16,431 nucleotides of DNA from an uncultured Bacillaceae bacterium (GTDB lineage: Bacteria; Bacillota; Bacilli; Bacillales; Alkalibacillaceae): the NCBI GenBank assembly GCA_937958375.1, contig CALGNY010000021.1:1-16431 (forward strand), in the 5' to 3' direction. Both the position numbers and the translations under genes were made by a program. Numbering within the stretch: the first letter of the stretch is position 1; each line of letters starts with the position of its first letter. A model generated the notes under the pieces. The model saw only the letters and a program-made list of their open reading frames with translations. It made no database searches and was not told where the DNA came from. This document shows positions 6,485 through 14,477 of this stretch, in pieces.

Positions 6485-9241
6485 TTATTCATTTCTTAAT
6501 TCTTCTACAATTGGTGCACAACGATCACAGAGGTCTGGATAATTTGCATCTTGACCGACTGTTTCGGAGGAGACCCAGCAACGTTGACATTTCTCTCCTG
6601 GGTGTTCTTCAACGGATACAGATACAGTGTCATATGCTTTGGCAATATTATTGGTGTCCTCCAAACGGACTTCAGATACGATTAAATATTGATGGAGATG
6701 CGTTGTGTCGTGAAGCAAATCATACGTTTTCTCATCTTTTGGAATAATCGTCACTAAAGCTTCCAGTGACTTGCCGATCACTTTATTTTCACGGGCTTCC
6801 TCTAATGCTTTCAGGACGTCTTCACGTACAGCCATCAACTGACTCCATCTGTCTTTCACTTCATCTTCATTGTCCAAGTGTACGACCTCTGGTAAGTCCG
6901 TTAATTGCACGCTTTCCTCTGTAACACCTGGGATATAACCCCATACTTCATCCATCGTATGAGATAAGATTGGTGATAACAATTTGGTCAAACTGACGAC
7001 GATATCGTAATAGACCGTTTGAATGCTGCGTCGTCTATGATCATCAGCCCGTTCGATATACAAAATATCTTTAGCAAAGTCCATGTAGAATGAACTTAAA
7101 TCAATCGTACAGTAGTTACTGATCGTGTGATAAATGACCGAATAATCATATTCATCATAAGCCTTCTTCACTTTATCAATGACTTCTTGTAGTCGGATAA
7201 ACATATATTGATCGACTTCTTCCAGTTCATCGTATGCGACTGCATCTTTTTCTGGATCAAAGTCTTTTAAGTTTCCGAGTAAGAAACGAATCGTATTACG
7301 GATCTTCCGATAAACTTCGGCAACTTGCTTCATGATCTCATCCGAAATTCGAACGTCTCCGGAATAGTCTGCACTGGCTACCCAAAGTCGTAAAATATCG
7401 GCGCCATATTGCTTCATCAATTTGGACGGAACAATGACATTCCCCATTGACTTACTCATCTTCCGACCTTGGCCATCCAAAGTGAACCCATGACTCAAGA
7501 TTCCTTTATAAGGTGCTTTTCCCGTAACAGCCACTGCGGTCGATAAGGAAGAGTTAAACCAGCCTCGATATTGGTCTGTACCTTCCAAGTAAAGATCGGC
7601 AGGACGCTGCAACTCTTCTCTTTCCAATAAAACGCCTTGGTGGGTAGAACCGGAATCAAACCACACATCCATGATATCCGTTTCTTTCGTAAATTCTCCG
7701 TTCGGGCTGGAAGGATGCGTAAAGCCTTCTGGAAGCAGGTCTTTGGCTTCCCATTCAAACCATACATTCGAACCATGCTCTCTAAACAGCTCTGAAACAT
7801 GTTCAATGGTTTCATCGGTGATGATCGGCTCTCCATTCTCTCCGTAAAACACAGGGATCGGTACACCCCATACGCGTTGACGGGAGATACACCAATCTTC
7901 CCGGTCCTTCACCATATTGTGCATCCGAATTTCTCCCCAATCCGGATGCCACTTAATCTGCTTGATTTCTTCCAAAATGTTATCTCGAAAATCTTTAATC
8001 GAAGCAAACCACTGAGATGTCGCCCGGAAAATGGTCGGTTTTTTCGTCCGCCAATCATGTGGGTATGAGTGTGTAATGAATTCTAGGTGAAGTAAAGCGC
8101 CTAGTTCATCTAGTTTTTGAGTAATCGACTTATTGGCCTTGTCATAAAATTCACCTTCAAACCCTGGAGCTTCTTCCGTAAATACACCTTTCTCATCGAC
8201 TGGGCAAAGAGTTTCCAATCCATATTTCTTACCTACCCAAAAGTCATCTTCCCCGTGTCCTGGTGCGGTATGAACACAACCCGTACCAGCGTCGGTCGTG
8301 ACATGATCCCCTAGGATGACGAGTGAATCACGGTCATAAAACGGATGTTTTGCAACAACATGCTCAAGCTCTGTTCCTTTGAAGGTTTGTTTTACTTCCG
8401 GAGCTTCCCATCCAAGCGTTTGTGCGACATCATCGATCAGTTCTTCAGCGATGATATATTTTTCACCTTTTTCTTCTACGAGAACATATGGAAGCTCAGG
8501 ATGGACCGCAACCGCCATATTGGCTGGAATCGTCCACGGTGTCGTCGTCCAGATGATGAATTTTTCCCCACCTTGCAGTACATTTTTTCCATCAGTTACT
8601 TCGAATGCAACATAAATGGATGGTGAGCGTTTGTCTTGATATTCGATTTCTGCCTCTGCCAAGGCTGATTCAGATGACGGTGACCAGTAAACCGGTTTTT
8701 TTCCTTTATAAATATAACCGCGCTTAGCCATTTCACCGAACACTTTAATCTGATTCGCTTCAAACTCCGGTGTCAGTGTAATATACGGGTTATCCCAATC
8801 GCCTCGGACACCGATTTGTTTGAACTGTGTCCGTTGATTATCAATTTGCTCTAAAGCATATTCTTCACATAGCTTTCGGAATTCAGCTACAGACATTTCT
8901 TTGCGGTTGATCTTTTTCTTTTTCGTCAACGCCACTTCAATTGGCAAGCCGTGTGTGTCCCAACCTGGAACATACGGTGCATCAAAGCCAGCCATGGATT
9001 TATGACGGACGATAATATCTTTTAAAACTTTGTTCAAGGCATGCCCCATATGCAAATCGCCATTCGCATACGGCGGTCCATCATGCAAGATAAACTTCGG
9101 TCTGCCTTTTGTTCGCTCTTGCACTTTTTTATAAATATCTGTTTCTTCCCAATGCTTCTGCATTTCCGGTTCACGCTTCGGCAAATTCCCACGCATCGGA
9201 AAATCAGTCTGTGGCATCATCAATGTGTCTTTATAACTCAT
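6485..9241 (-). CDS. ileS: isoleucyl-tRNA synthetase
   Basis: A complete class I synthetase of 918 residues, close to the 921 of B. subtilis; it charges tRNA-Ile and edits valine. The HIGH motif is HMGH at 64-67 after GPPYANG, the KMSKS motif is at 594-598, and the editing (CP1) domain includes TTTPWTIPAN and the GTGCVHTAPGHGEDD segment. A C-terminal zinc site is formed by Cys 885, 888, 905 and 908 (CQRC and CDRC). It is therefore the C-terminal zinc-bearing bacterial form rather than the eukaryote-like, mupirocin-resistant type. The ATG has AAGGAGGAG upstream. Expression is controlled by an isoleucine T-box in the preceding 320 bases and ends at a strong terminator. Confidence 0.98.
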   Translation of the reverse strand: MSYKDTLMMPQTDFPMRGNLPKREPEMQKHWEETDIYKKVQERTKGRPKFILHDGPPYANGDLHMGHALNKVLKDIIVRHKSMAGFDAPYVPGWDTHGLPIEVALTKKKKINRKEMSVAEFRKLCEEYALEQIDNQRTQFKQIGVRGDWDNPYITLTPEFEANQIKVFGEMAKRGYIYKGKKPVYWSPSSESALAEAEIEYQDKRSPSIYVAFEVTDGKNVLQGGEKFIIWTTTPWTIPANMAVAVHPELPYVLVEEKGEKYIIAEELIDDVAQTLGWEAPEVKQTFKGTELEHVVAKHPFYDRDSLVILGDHVTTDAGTGCVHTAPGHGEDDFWVGKKYGLETLCPVDEKGVFTEEAPGFEGEFYDKANKSITQKLDELGALLHLEFITHSYPHDWRTKKPTIFRATSQWFASIKDFRDNILEEIKQIKWHPDWGEIRMHNMVKDREDWCISRQRVWGVPIPVFYGENGEPIITDETIEHVSELFREHGSNVWFEWEAKDLLPEGFTHPSSPNGEFTKETDIMDVWFDSGSTHQGVLLEREELQRPADLYLEGTDQYRGWFNSSLSTAVAVTGKAPYKGILSHGFTLDGQGRKMSKSMGNVIVPSKLMKQYGADILRLWVASADYSGDVRISDEIMKQVAEVYRKIRNTIRFLLGNLKDFDPEKDAVAYDELEEVDQYMFIRLQEVIDKVKKAYDEYDYSVIYHTISNYCTIDLSSFYMDFAKDILYIERADDHRRRSIQTVYYDIVVSLTKLLSPILSHTMDEVWGYIPGVTEESVQLTDLPEVVHLDNEDEVKDRWSQLMAVREDVLKALEEARENKVIGKSLEALVTIIPKDEKTYDLLHDTTHLHQYLIVSEVRLEDTNNIAKAYDTVSVSVEEHPGEKCQRCWVSSETVGQDANYPDLCDRCAPIVEELRNE

Positions 9242-9284
9242 CGTGCTCCTCCTTTTTAAACTTCAGAGATTTCGTATAGTTGAA

Positions 9285-9562
9285 CCATTAAAAAAAGCTT
9301 CCTCTCCCTATAAAAGGGACGAGAAAGCTCGCGTTACCACCCTAATTGAACGACACAAACCCATTACAAAACGAGTCGTTCCACTTGATTCGTTCGTAAC
9401 GTGAACAAGCCGTTCTGACCTACAAGCGGTTCAGCCAGAAAACTCCGGGATGATCTTCCTTGTTGCAAGGTTACTAGGCTCGCACCTTCCCTAGCTCGCT
9501 TCAAACCTTTCATGACAAGTACTGTTCCCATCATTGTTTTTTAAAAAAATATCTATGATTGC
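9285..9562 (-). promoter_or_regulatory. T-box riboswitch, isoleucine-specific, ileS leader
   Basis: The T-box sequence AGGGTGGTAACGCG (minus strand, around 9330-9345) is present; its TGGT would pair with the ACCA end of tRNA-Ile. In stem I, GGG-AACAGTA-CTTGT lies opposite ACAAG-GAAGATCAT-CCC. This is the expected specifier loop with an AGTA motif on one side and the codon ATC at 9452-9454 on the other. ATC is an isoleucine codon, in agreement with the downstream gene. Uncharged tRNA-Ile would stabilise the antiterminator and allow ileS transcription. This accounts for most of the 369-bp gap between ileS and divIVA. Confidence 0.95.
9290..9328 (-). terminator. T-box terminator hairpin upstream of ileS
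   Basis: Reading the minus strand, GCTTTCTCGTCCCT and AGGGAGAGGAAGC form a long stem with one bulge and a small loop, followed by seven T. It directly follows the T-box sequence, as required for tRNA-dependent termination. Confidence 0.9.
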
Positions 9563-9568
9563 AATGAA

Positions 9569-9597
9569 ATTATATGGAAAGAAAACGAATTCGTCAA
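9569..9597 (-). promoter_or_regulatory. sigma-A promoter of ileS
   Basis: TTGACG (9592-9597), a 17-bp spacer and TATAAT (9569-9574) on the minus strand. Transcription would begin near 9562, at the start of the T-box leader and 13 bases after the divIVA stop. Confidence 0.9.
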
Positions 9598-9610
9598 GCT
9601 TTTGAAACGT

Positions 9611-10141
9611 TTATCCTTCCGTTGTTGAGTAGTGGTGGCTCAATTTTGGTTCGTCTTGCTCTTCTTCATGACCTGACTCGATCTCAAAAAGTTCTTCCCA
9701 ATCATTCGTATCGATAATATCCAATTGAGCTTCAACAAGCATTTTCAGACGTGTACGGAAAACCTTTGCTTGTTTCTTCAATTCCTCTACTTCCATTGCA
9801 GTGGCACGGGATTTGGCTAGCGCGTCATTGACAATCCGGTCCGCATTTTTCTCTGCTTCCTTGATAATCAACTTGGCTTCTTTATTGGCATTACTCTTCA
9901 CTTCATCTGCCGATTCTTGAGCAACCAAAATCGAACGGTTCAGTGTTTCTTCGATATTCGAGTAATGACTCAATTTCTCTTCAAGCTCATGAACACGCTC
10001 ATCAAGTGCCTTCTTCTCACGGATCACTTTTTCAAAATCCTTAATGACCAAATCCAAAAAGTCATTGACTTCATCTTCATCATATCCTCTAAATCCCCGT
10101 GTGAATTCTTTATTATGAATATCCAACGGTGTCAGTGCCAT
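9611..10141 (-). CDS. divIVA: cell-division/polarity protein DivIVA
   Basis: A 176-residue coiled-coil protein that binds negatively curved membrane at poles and septa and recruits division, Min and sporulation proteins. The N-terminal domain MALTPLDIHNKEFTRGFRGY keeps F17 and R18, the membrane-inserting and adjacent basic residues. DEDEVNDFLDLVIKDFE and a long heptad-rich coiled coil (about 30-145) follow, and the C-terminal tail is acidic (ESGHEEEQDEPKL). The ATG at 10139-10141 has AGGGGGAG upstream; the in-frame extension of 15 residues upstream is rejected because it lacks homology and a ribosome site. The 82-bp gap before it contains TATACT and TATAAT hexamers but no good -35, so whether it has its own promoter is unclear. 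Confidence 0.95.
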   Translation of the reverse strand: MALTPLDIHNKEFTRGFRGYDEDEVNDFLDLVIKDFEKVIREKKALDERVHELEEKLSHYSNIEETLNRSILVAQESADEVKSNANKEAKLIIKEAEKNADRIVNDALAKSRATAMEVEELKKQAKVFRTRLKMLVEAQLDIIDTNDWEELFEIESGHEEEQDEPKLSHHYSTTEG

Positions 10142-10223
10142 TCGATCTCCCCCTATTATACGCACAGTATAGATTATGGTTATCATTCGACATCATTGCA
10201 CAAAATCCTGCATATGACTAAAT

Positions 10224-10997
10224 TTATTTTAATAATTCCGTTTTGATTCGTAATTTGTCCTTTTTTGTCGTTCCCATAATTTCAGTTAGTTTGCTGCGAC
10301 CTTTTTTGCGAACCGAAAGCAAGTCTCCAGGCTGCAACAGATATGCCGGCTGGTTCACAACTTGATGATTGACTTTCACAGCTTCTTTCTCAATCAGCTG
10401 TTGTGCTTGTTGTCTTGACATATGATAAATTTCCTTCATGACGACATCCAATCGAACCGATGAAACGGTTCCTTCTTTCATGTGCCATTCTTGCTTTGGT
10501 GGTCGGATCTCATCCCAACCCACTTCCTCAAGCGAAATATTACTTTTTTTGATTTGAGTGAGATTCAACTTCACATACATGGCTAAGGTTTCATCACAAA
10601 TAATTTGAAAATAACCATCACCGACAATCAAATCGCCCAGTTTCTTTCGGTGGATCCCTAAAGACATCATACTTCCAAGTACATCCCGATGAGTCAGTGT
10701 GACGAATTTGGCTGGATATGTGCCATGTAGGACCGTGATTTGATAATCCTCGGGGTCAAATTCATGATAGAAAGGTGCAAGAACCACCCGTTTTCGTTCC
10801 GCACGTGGATAACCGCCTTCAAACCCAAGACGATAGGATTCATCTTGCCCAATAATCGTTTCCAAGACGATTTGTTCCCGCGGGTCCAAAAAGTCGGTCA
10901 AAACAGGGACATGCATCCGCTCCACTTGTTCTTTCCAATCCAACACTTGGTCGATCAGTGGTTGTTCTTCTGGCCTAAAATGTTGATAGATCTCCAT
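10224..10997 (-). CDS. ylmH: S4-domain RNA-binding protein YlmH (ribosome quality control)
   Basis: A 257-residue YlmH ortholog. The N-terminal two thirds form the YlmH-specific region (DPREQ at 38-42, GFEGGYPRAERKRVVLAP at 58-75, LTHRDVLGSMMSLGIHRKKLGDL at 101-123). The C-terminal S4 domain is at about 181-240 (RLDVVMKEIYHMSRQQAQ, EKEAVKVNHQ, LQPGDLLSVRKKGRSKL). Recent work on the B. subtilis protein places it on 50S-peptidyl-tRNA complexes, where it can support alanine tailing with RqcH; an older link to cell division came from operon context. The ATG has AAAGGGAG upstream and lies 19 bases after the ylmG stop. Confidence 0.93.
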   Translation of the reverse strand: MEIYQHFRPEEQPLIDQVLDWKEQVERMHVPVLTDFLDPREQIVLETIIGQDESYRLGFEGGYPRAERKRVVLAPFYHEFDPEDYQITVLHGTYPAKFVTLTHRDVLGSMMSLGIHRKKLGDLIVGDGYFQIICDETLAMYVKLNLTQIKKSNISLEEVGWDEIRPPKQEWHMKEGTVSSVRLDVVMKEIYHMSRQQAQQLIEKEAVKVNHQVVNQPAYLLQPGDLLSVRKKGRSKLTEIMGTTKKDKLRIKTELLK

Positions 10998-11016
10998 TGG
11001 TCTCCCTTTCTACTCC

Positions 11017-11283
11017 TTACACCAGCATTCCATATAGTGACCATAGTCCGCTTGAAGCTAAATGTAGGGCGATAATGGCGACAATTGGCGAGATATCCAG
11101 CATCCCAATCGGCGGGATAATTTTTCGAAAAGGTTCCAAATAAGGTTCTACGATTCGGCCGAGAAATTGCCCGAATGCATTTTCTCTCGCTCCAGGAAAC
11201 CAAGACATCAATATATAAATGATGAGTGCCCATGAGTAGATATATAATGCCGTGGATAAAAGATTAAATACTTCATACAACAT
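11017..11283 (-). CDS. ylmG: YggT-family membrane protein YlmG
   Basis: An 88-residue integral membrane protein with two hydrophobic segments (about residues 5-28 and 64-85) separated by the conserved cytoplasmic motif SWFPGAR and EPYLEPFRKIIPP, typical of the YggT/YlmG family. The molecular function is not established; plant homologs affect nucleoid and thylakoid organisation and bacterial ones are linked to division and envelope. It sits between sepF and ylmH, 26 bases after sepF, with a weak AAGGCGGG ribosome site. Confidence 0.9.
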   Translation of the reverse strand: MLYEVFNLLSTALYIYSWALIIYILMSWFPGARENAFGQFLGRIVEPYLEPFRKIIPPIGMLDISPIVAIIALHLASSGLWSLYGMLV

Positions 11284-11309
11284 ACGCGTTACCCGCCTTT
11301 TCTTTAAAA

Positions 11310-11711
11310 CTAGGATTCTTCTTCAATTTGTTCGGAAATGCTTCCTGTTATATTGACATGTTCAGGAGTGCATAAAAACGTTTGCTTGCCCAGTTTTTGA
11401 ATCTTGCCATTTAAAGCATAAACAGTGCCACTCAAAAAATCAAGCATCCGCTTACTGCTGTACGGATCAAGACGCTGCATGTTCACAACGACTGATTTTC
11501 TTTTTTTCATATGGTCTGCGATTTCTTCCGCTTCTTCAAATTCGGACGGCTCACACAGGACCATTTTAGCGTCCTGTTGAACGGAGTGTAGACTGACGAT
11601 GTTCGGTGTTTCACCTTTATTTTCCCGATTCTCTGACCGAGCTTGGTTTTGATATTGTTCTTCTTCCTGATCTAAATCAAAGAAACCTTTCATTTTATCG
11701 ATAAACCCCAT
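11310..11711 (-). CDS. sepF: cell-division protein SepF
   Basis: A 133-residue SepF that bundles FtsZ filaments and tethers them to the membrane. The N-terminal amphipathic helix MGFIDKMKGFFDLD is conserved. An acidic, variable linker follows (about 15-38), then the globular SepF domain (LCEPSEFEEAEEIADHMKKRKSVV, ending in the GTVYALNGKIQKLGKQTFLCTP region). At 133 residues it is shorter than the B. subtilis protein of about 150, mainly in the linker. The AGGAGGT ribosome site overlaps the ylmE TAG stop, so translation is probably coupled. Confidence 0.95.
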   Translation of the reverse strand: MGFIDKMKGFFDLDQEEEQYQNQARSENRENKGETPNIVSLHSVQQDAKMVLCEPSEFEEAEEIADHMKKRKSVVVNMQRLDPYSSKRMLDFLSGTVYALNGKIQKLGKQTFLCTPEHVNITGSISEQIEEES

Positions 11712-11722
11712 CGTTCTACCTC

Positions 11723-12400
11723 CTAGTCTTCTTTACCGACCAATTTGGAGCCGATCCGGATATGTGTAGCTCCTTCTTCTATGGCAATGGTATAATCATT
11801 GCTCATACCCATCGACAAAAATTCACACGGTGCGTGATCCAATCCAAGCTGCTGGACGTCATCCCGTAGCTGGCGCAGCTGTTTGAAACAATCTCGAATG
11901 ACTTGCTCATCCTCTACGTGAGGTGCCATCGTCATCAGGCCAACAACATGGACCTTTGGGTAATTCTTAAGCAAATGGATAAATTCAATCACTTCATCAA
12001 CTGCTAGTCCATGCTTGGTTTCTTCGCCGCTGACATTGACTTGCACAAAACATGGGACTTGGCTGTCCGCACGCTTGTTGATTTCTTTCGCAAGTGATTT
12101 GCGATCCAGTGAATGGACAACATCTACTTGGTTAATGACATCTTTCACTTTTCGGGATTGCAGTGTACCTATAAAATGCCAATCAACCTCATCGTCAATT
12201 GCTTGATACTTTTCCTGAAATCCTTCCAAACGGTTTTCCCCTATGTTACGAATACCAGCATCAATCACCGTTTTGGTACGCTCGACACTGACATATTTGG
12301 TCACCGCAATGATTTGGATGTCTTCTGGTTTTCTTCCTGATTTTTCACAAGCTTGTTGAATATTTTGCTGGATTGTATTCAAATTTTCGATGACAGACAC
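11723..12400 (-). CDS. ylmE: YggS-family PLP homeostasis protein (YlmE)
   Basis: A 225-residue alanine-racemase-fold protein of the YggS/PROSC family, a PLP carrier that keeps free pyridoxal phosphate low; no enzymatic reaction is established. The PLP-binding lysine is K35 in IIAVTKYVS. The conserved GENRLEGFQEKY, WHFIGTLQSRK, VNVSGEETKHG and SMGMSNDYTIAIEEGATHIRIG motifs are all present. The start codon is GTG (12398-12400) with AAGGAG upstream. It starts 20 bases after ylmD and abuts sepF, in the ylmD-ylmE-sepF-ylmG-ylmH cluster. Confidence 0.94.
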   Translation of the reverse strand: MSVIENLNTIQQNIQQACEKSGRKPEDIQIIAVTKYVSVERTKTVIDAGIRNIGENRLEGFQEKYQAIDDEVDWHFIGTLQSRKVKDVINQVDVVHSLDRKSLAKEINKRADSQVPCFVQVNVSGEETKHGLAVDEVIEFIHLLKNYPKVHVVGLMTMAPHVEDEQVIRDCFKQLRQLRDDVQQLGLDHAPCEFLSMGMSNDYTIAIEEGATHIRIGSKLVGKED

Positions 12401-12420
12401 TTCTATACGCTCCTTATATC

Positions 12421-13218
12421 TTATAATACGCCGATAAAAGCAGCCATCCTGCCTGTTTTGCCTTGATCTCTCCGATATGAGAAAAATAAATCGTTGTTTT
12501 CAAACGTACAGTACCTCGACTTGGTGATCCGGTCAGGATGAATTCCTGCTGCTAAAAACAATTCTTCATTTAACGTCTTCAAATCAAGTAAGTAATGCCC
12601 TGGTGTTGTTGGCTTAAGCACGCGCTCTCGATGGTGTGGTGGGATTTGATCGGCAACCACGTCGTTGACTTCATAATGTTTTTGAGAAATCGAAGGTCCG
12701 ATGCCAATATGTAAATCTTCCAATTGACTCCCTTTTTGCAAAAATTGGTCCACCAACTTTTTGCCAATTCCCTTTACGGTCCCTTTCCAACCTGCATGAG
12801 CCATTCCGAAATAGCCTGTATTCGGGTCGATGACATAGAGTGGAACACAATCGGCATAATAGGTGACAAGAAAGTCATCCGGCTCTTTTGAAAATATCCC
12901 ATCGGCTTCAAATTCCGGTTCGTGGTGGATGGCCTTCTGTGCATTTTCCTTCGTCAAATCAATGATCCGATCGCCATGTACCTGTTGAATACAACGCCAC
13001 TCGGATAAATCATGCTCCAGAAGATCGGCGACTTTTTCTCTGTTTTTCTGAACATCCGCTTTGTGGTCTGGGACATGCCACCCTAAATTCAGCTCGTCGT
13101 ATGGTGGTTGGCTAAATCCGTTTTTTCTTGTCGTAAACCCAGCAACAAAGCCATACTTTCTCCATTCGTCGAGAAAAAGTAGCGCACGTCGCTGATCGTA
13201 TTTAAATCCATCTTTCAC
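12421..13218 (-). CDS. pgeF: YfiH/PgeF-family multicopper purine nucleoside phosphorylase-like protein (YlmD)
   Basis: A 265-residue member of the YfiH (COG1496, LACC1-like) family. Members cleave or deaminate purine nucleosides in vitro, and an E. coli homolog is called peptidoglycan editing factor; the physiological role in Bacillaceae is unsettled. The metal-site residues are visible: QVHG (H81), YADCVPL (C124) and HAGWKGT (H141). GFTTRKNGFSQPPYDELNLG at the N terminus and IGIGPSIS near the middle are also family motifs. The start is GTG (13216-13218), supported by AAGGAG eight bases upstream. It is the first gene of the ylmD-to-ylmH cluster. Confidence 0.92.
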   Translation of the reverse strand: MKDGFKYDQRRALLFLDEWRKYGFVAGFTTRKNGFSQPPYDELNLGWHVPDHKADVQKNREKVADLLEHDLSEWRCIQQVHGDRIIDLTKENAQKAIHHEPEFEADGIFSKEPDDFLVTYYADCVPLYVIDPNTGYFGMAHAGWKGTVKGIGKKLVDQFLQKGSQLEDLHIGIGPSISQKHYEVNDVVADQIPPHHRERVLKPTTPGHYLLDLKTLNEELFLAAGIHPDRITKSRYCTFENNDLFFSYRRDQGKTGRMAAFIGVL

Positions 13219-13242
13219 GATAAACGCTCCTTACATACGCTT

Positions 13243-13251
13243 ATTTTATCA
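13243..13251 (-). promoter_or_regulatory. candidate extended -10 promoter for the ylmD cluster
   Basis: TGATAAAAT on the minus strand, about 25 bases before the ylmD start. No good -35 is seen. Low confidence. Confidence 0.3.
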
Positions 13252-13284
13252 TAATTTTACGGACATTTCCCCCATAACTACATT

Positions 13285-13515
13285 TTAATGAATTCTGACC
13301 AAGATCACATCCGTCCCGATTTTTTCAATTTGGGTCCATGGTATTTTCAATTCTTCTTCATTACCAAATACGCCGAACCATTTTTGGCTGACCGTTACGA
13401 TCAAATAAGTGATGATTCCGACAGTCACATCGATTTCTATGTCACCGATAAACCCGATTTTCCCACCGGTTTCCAGATTGATGATATCTTTCGATTGGAG
13501 TTCTGATAAGAGCAT
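13285..13515 (-). CDS. ylmC: YlmC/YmxH-family PRC-barrel protein
   Basis: A 76-residue protein starting MLLSELQSKDIINLETGGKIG and ending IPWTQIEKIGTDVILVRIH, which matches the YlmC/YmxH sporulation-associated PRC-barrel family in length and pattern (KDIINL, GFIGDIEID, WTQIEKIG). No molecular function is known. The ATG at 13513-13515 has GGAGGTG seven bases upstream; the 13-residue extension beyond it is rejected. It is separated from sigG by a terminator, so it should have its own promoter, which I could not recognise. A paralogous family member often lies elsewhere in spore-former genomes. Confidence 0.88.
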   Translation of the reverse strand: MLLSELQSKDIINLETGGKIGFIGDIEIDVTVGIITYLIVTVSQKWFGVFGNEEELKIPWTQIEKIGTDVILVRIH

Positions 13516-13555
13516 CCCATAACACCTCCAATAAAAATATATGCGTACAACCACT

Positions 13556-13580
13556 AAAAAAAGCCCAGTTTGACTGGACT
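13556..13580 (-). terminator. intrinsic terminator of sigG
   Basis: On the minus strand AGTCCAGT, a 3-nt loop and ACTGGGCT (one G-U pair) are followed by a run of seven T. It lies 22 bases after the sigG stop and before the ylmC ribosome site, ending the spoIIG-sigG transcription unit. Confidence 0.85.
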
Positions 13581-13602
13581 TTTTCTTCGGTAAAATCGGT
13601 CT

Positions 13603-14397
13603 CTACATTTCATCCATTTTTTCATGGACACTTTTGTTCATCTCTTGGATGGCTGTTTTTTCTAATCGAGAGACTTGTGCTTGTGAAATCCCGATTTCAT
13701 CTGCAACTTCCATCTGGGTTTTTCCTTCAAAAAAACGTTGTTTGATAATCAGCTTCTCTCGTTCATTCAGCTTTTTGATTCCTTCCCGGATGGCTAAATC
13801 ATTCACCCAGGAAGAATCTTTTTCCTTTTCGTCACGTAACTGATCGACGACAAAAATCGGATCGCTCCCGTCATTATAGATCGGTTCGAAAAGGGAGACA
13901 GGATCTTGGATTGCATCGAGTGCAAATACGACATCTTCATGGGGCAACTCCATCTCTTGTGCAATTTCTCTTGTCGTTGGTTCTGAATTATTTTTTCCGA
14001 TCAAATTTTCTCTGATCTGGAGAGCTTTATAAGCAATGTCCCGAAGCGAGCGCGACACGCGGATCGGATTGTTGTCTCGTAAGTATCTTCTGATTTCACC
14101 GATGATCATCGGTACCGCATAAGTAGAAAATTTCACATTATGACTTAAATCAAAATTATCGATAGACTTCATCAGGCCAATACAACCAACCTGGAATAGA
14201 TCATCGACATTTTCACCGCGATGATTGAAGCGTTTGATGACACTCAAAACAAGTCTTAAATTTCCGTTTACAAGTTCTTCTCTGGCATCTAGATCTCCTT
14301 TTTGCATTCTGCGAAATAAAAATCTCATTTCATCGTTTTTCAAAACAGGTAACTTTGACGTATCTACACCACAAATCTCAACTTTGTTTCTTGTCAC
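13603..14397 (-). CDS. sigG: forespore RNA polymerase sigma factor sigma-G
   Basis: A 264-residue sigma-70 family factor directing late forespore gene expression. The opening TRNKVEICGVDTSKLPVLKN matches B. subtilis SigG almost residue for residue, including the gin-interaction region. Region 2 (LVNGNLRLVLSVIKRF, then the DDLFQVGCIGLMKSIDNFDL core-binding segment, then FSTYAVPMIIGEIRRYLRD), region 3 and the region 4 helix-turn-helix (TQMEVADEIGISQAQVSRLE) are all intact. I chose the GTG at 14395-14397 because GGGAGGGG sits five bases upstream and the B. subtilis protein begins at the same residue. The upstream TTG at 14427 overlaps the ribosome site and predicted promoter start. It has its own sigma-F type promoter and a leader hairpin. 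Confidence 0.96.
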   Translation of the reverse strand: MTRNKVEICGVDTSKLPVLKNDEMRFLFRRMQKGDLDAREELVNGNLRLVLSVIKRFNHRGENVDDLFQVGCIGLMKSIDNFDLSHNVKFSTYAVPMIIGEIRRYLRDNNPIRVSRSLRDIAYKALQIRENLIGKNNSEPTTREIAQEMELPHEDVVFALDAIQDPVSLFEPIYNDGSDPIFVVDQLRDEKEKDSSWVNDLAIREGIKKLNEREKLIIKQRFFEGKTQMEVADEIGISQAQVSRLEKTAIQEMNKSVHEKMDEM

Positions 14398-14405
14398 TTT
14401 TACCC

Positions 14406-14445
14406 CTCCCGCTGGAGTTGATGTCAATTATCAGTTTCTCCAGCG
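14406..14445 (-). promoter_or_regulatory. alternative RNA hairpins in the sigG leader next to the ribosome site
   Basis: CGCTGGAG (14438-14445) and CTCCAGCG (14410-14417) form a perfect 8-bp inverted repeat ending at the first base of the ribosome site GGGAGGGG (14403-14410). CTCC (14414-14417) can instead pair with GGAG (14406-14409) of the ribosome site itself. The left arm overlaps the sigma-F -10, so only read-through RNA from sigE would contain it. B. subtilis sigG is known to have an inhibitory leader hairpin and a GTG start, which makes this arrangement meaningful. Confidence 0.6.
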
Positions 14446-14460
14446 AAACGGATTTTATTC
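14432..14460 (-). promoter_or_regulatory. sigma-F (sigma-G) dependent promoter of sigG
   Basis: On the minus strand GAATA (14456-14460) fits the -35 consensus GHATR. GGAGAAACTG (14432-14441) fits the sigma-F -10 consensus GGNNANAHTR at every position, as I recall it. The spacer is 14 bp. The predicted start near 14425 leaves a leader of about 28 bases. It lies between the sigE stop and sigG, where B. subtilis has its sigG promoter. Confidence 0.75.
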
Positions 14461-14477
14461 GACAAGATGTGTGAACG

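Noticed and set aside
6298..6492. 64-residue open frame across the ileS terminator and palindrome
   Set aside because: Its NALSF-type repeats come from the DNA repeat, and it overlaps the terminator and the ileS end.
10155..10160. TATAAT as the divIVA -10
   Set aside because: A start seven bases downstream would fall inside the ribosome site, and no -35 lies at a suitable distance.
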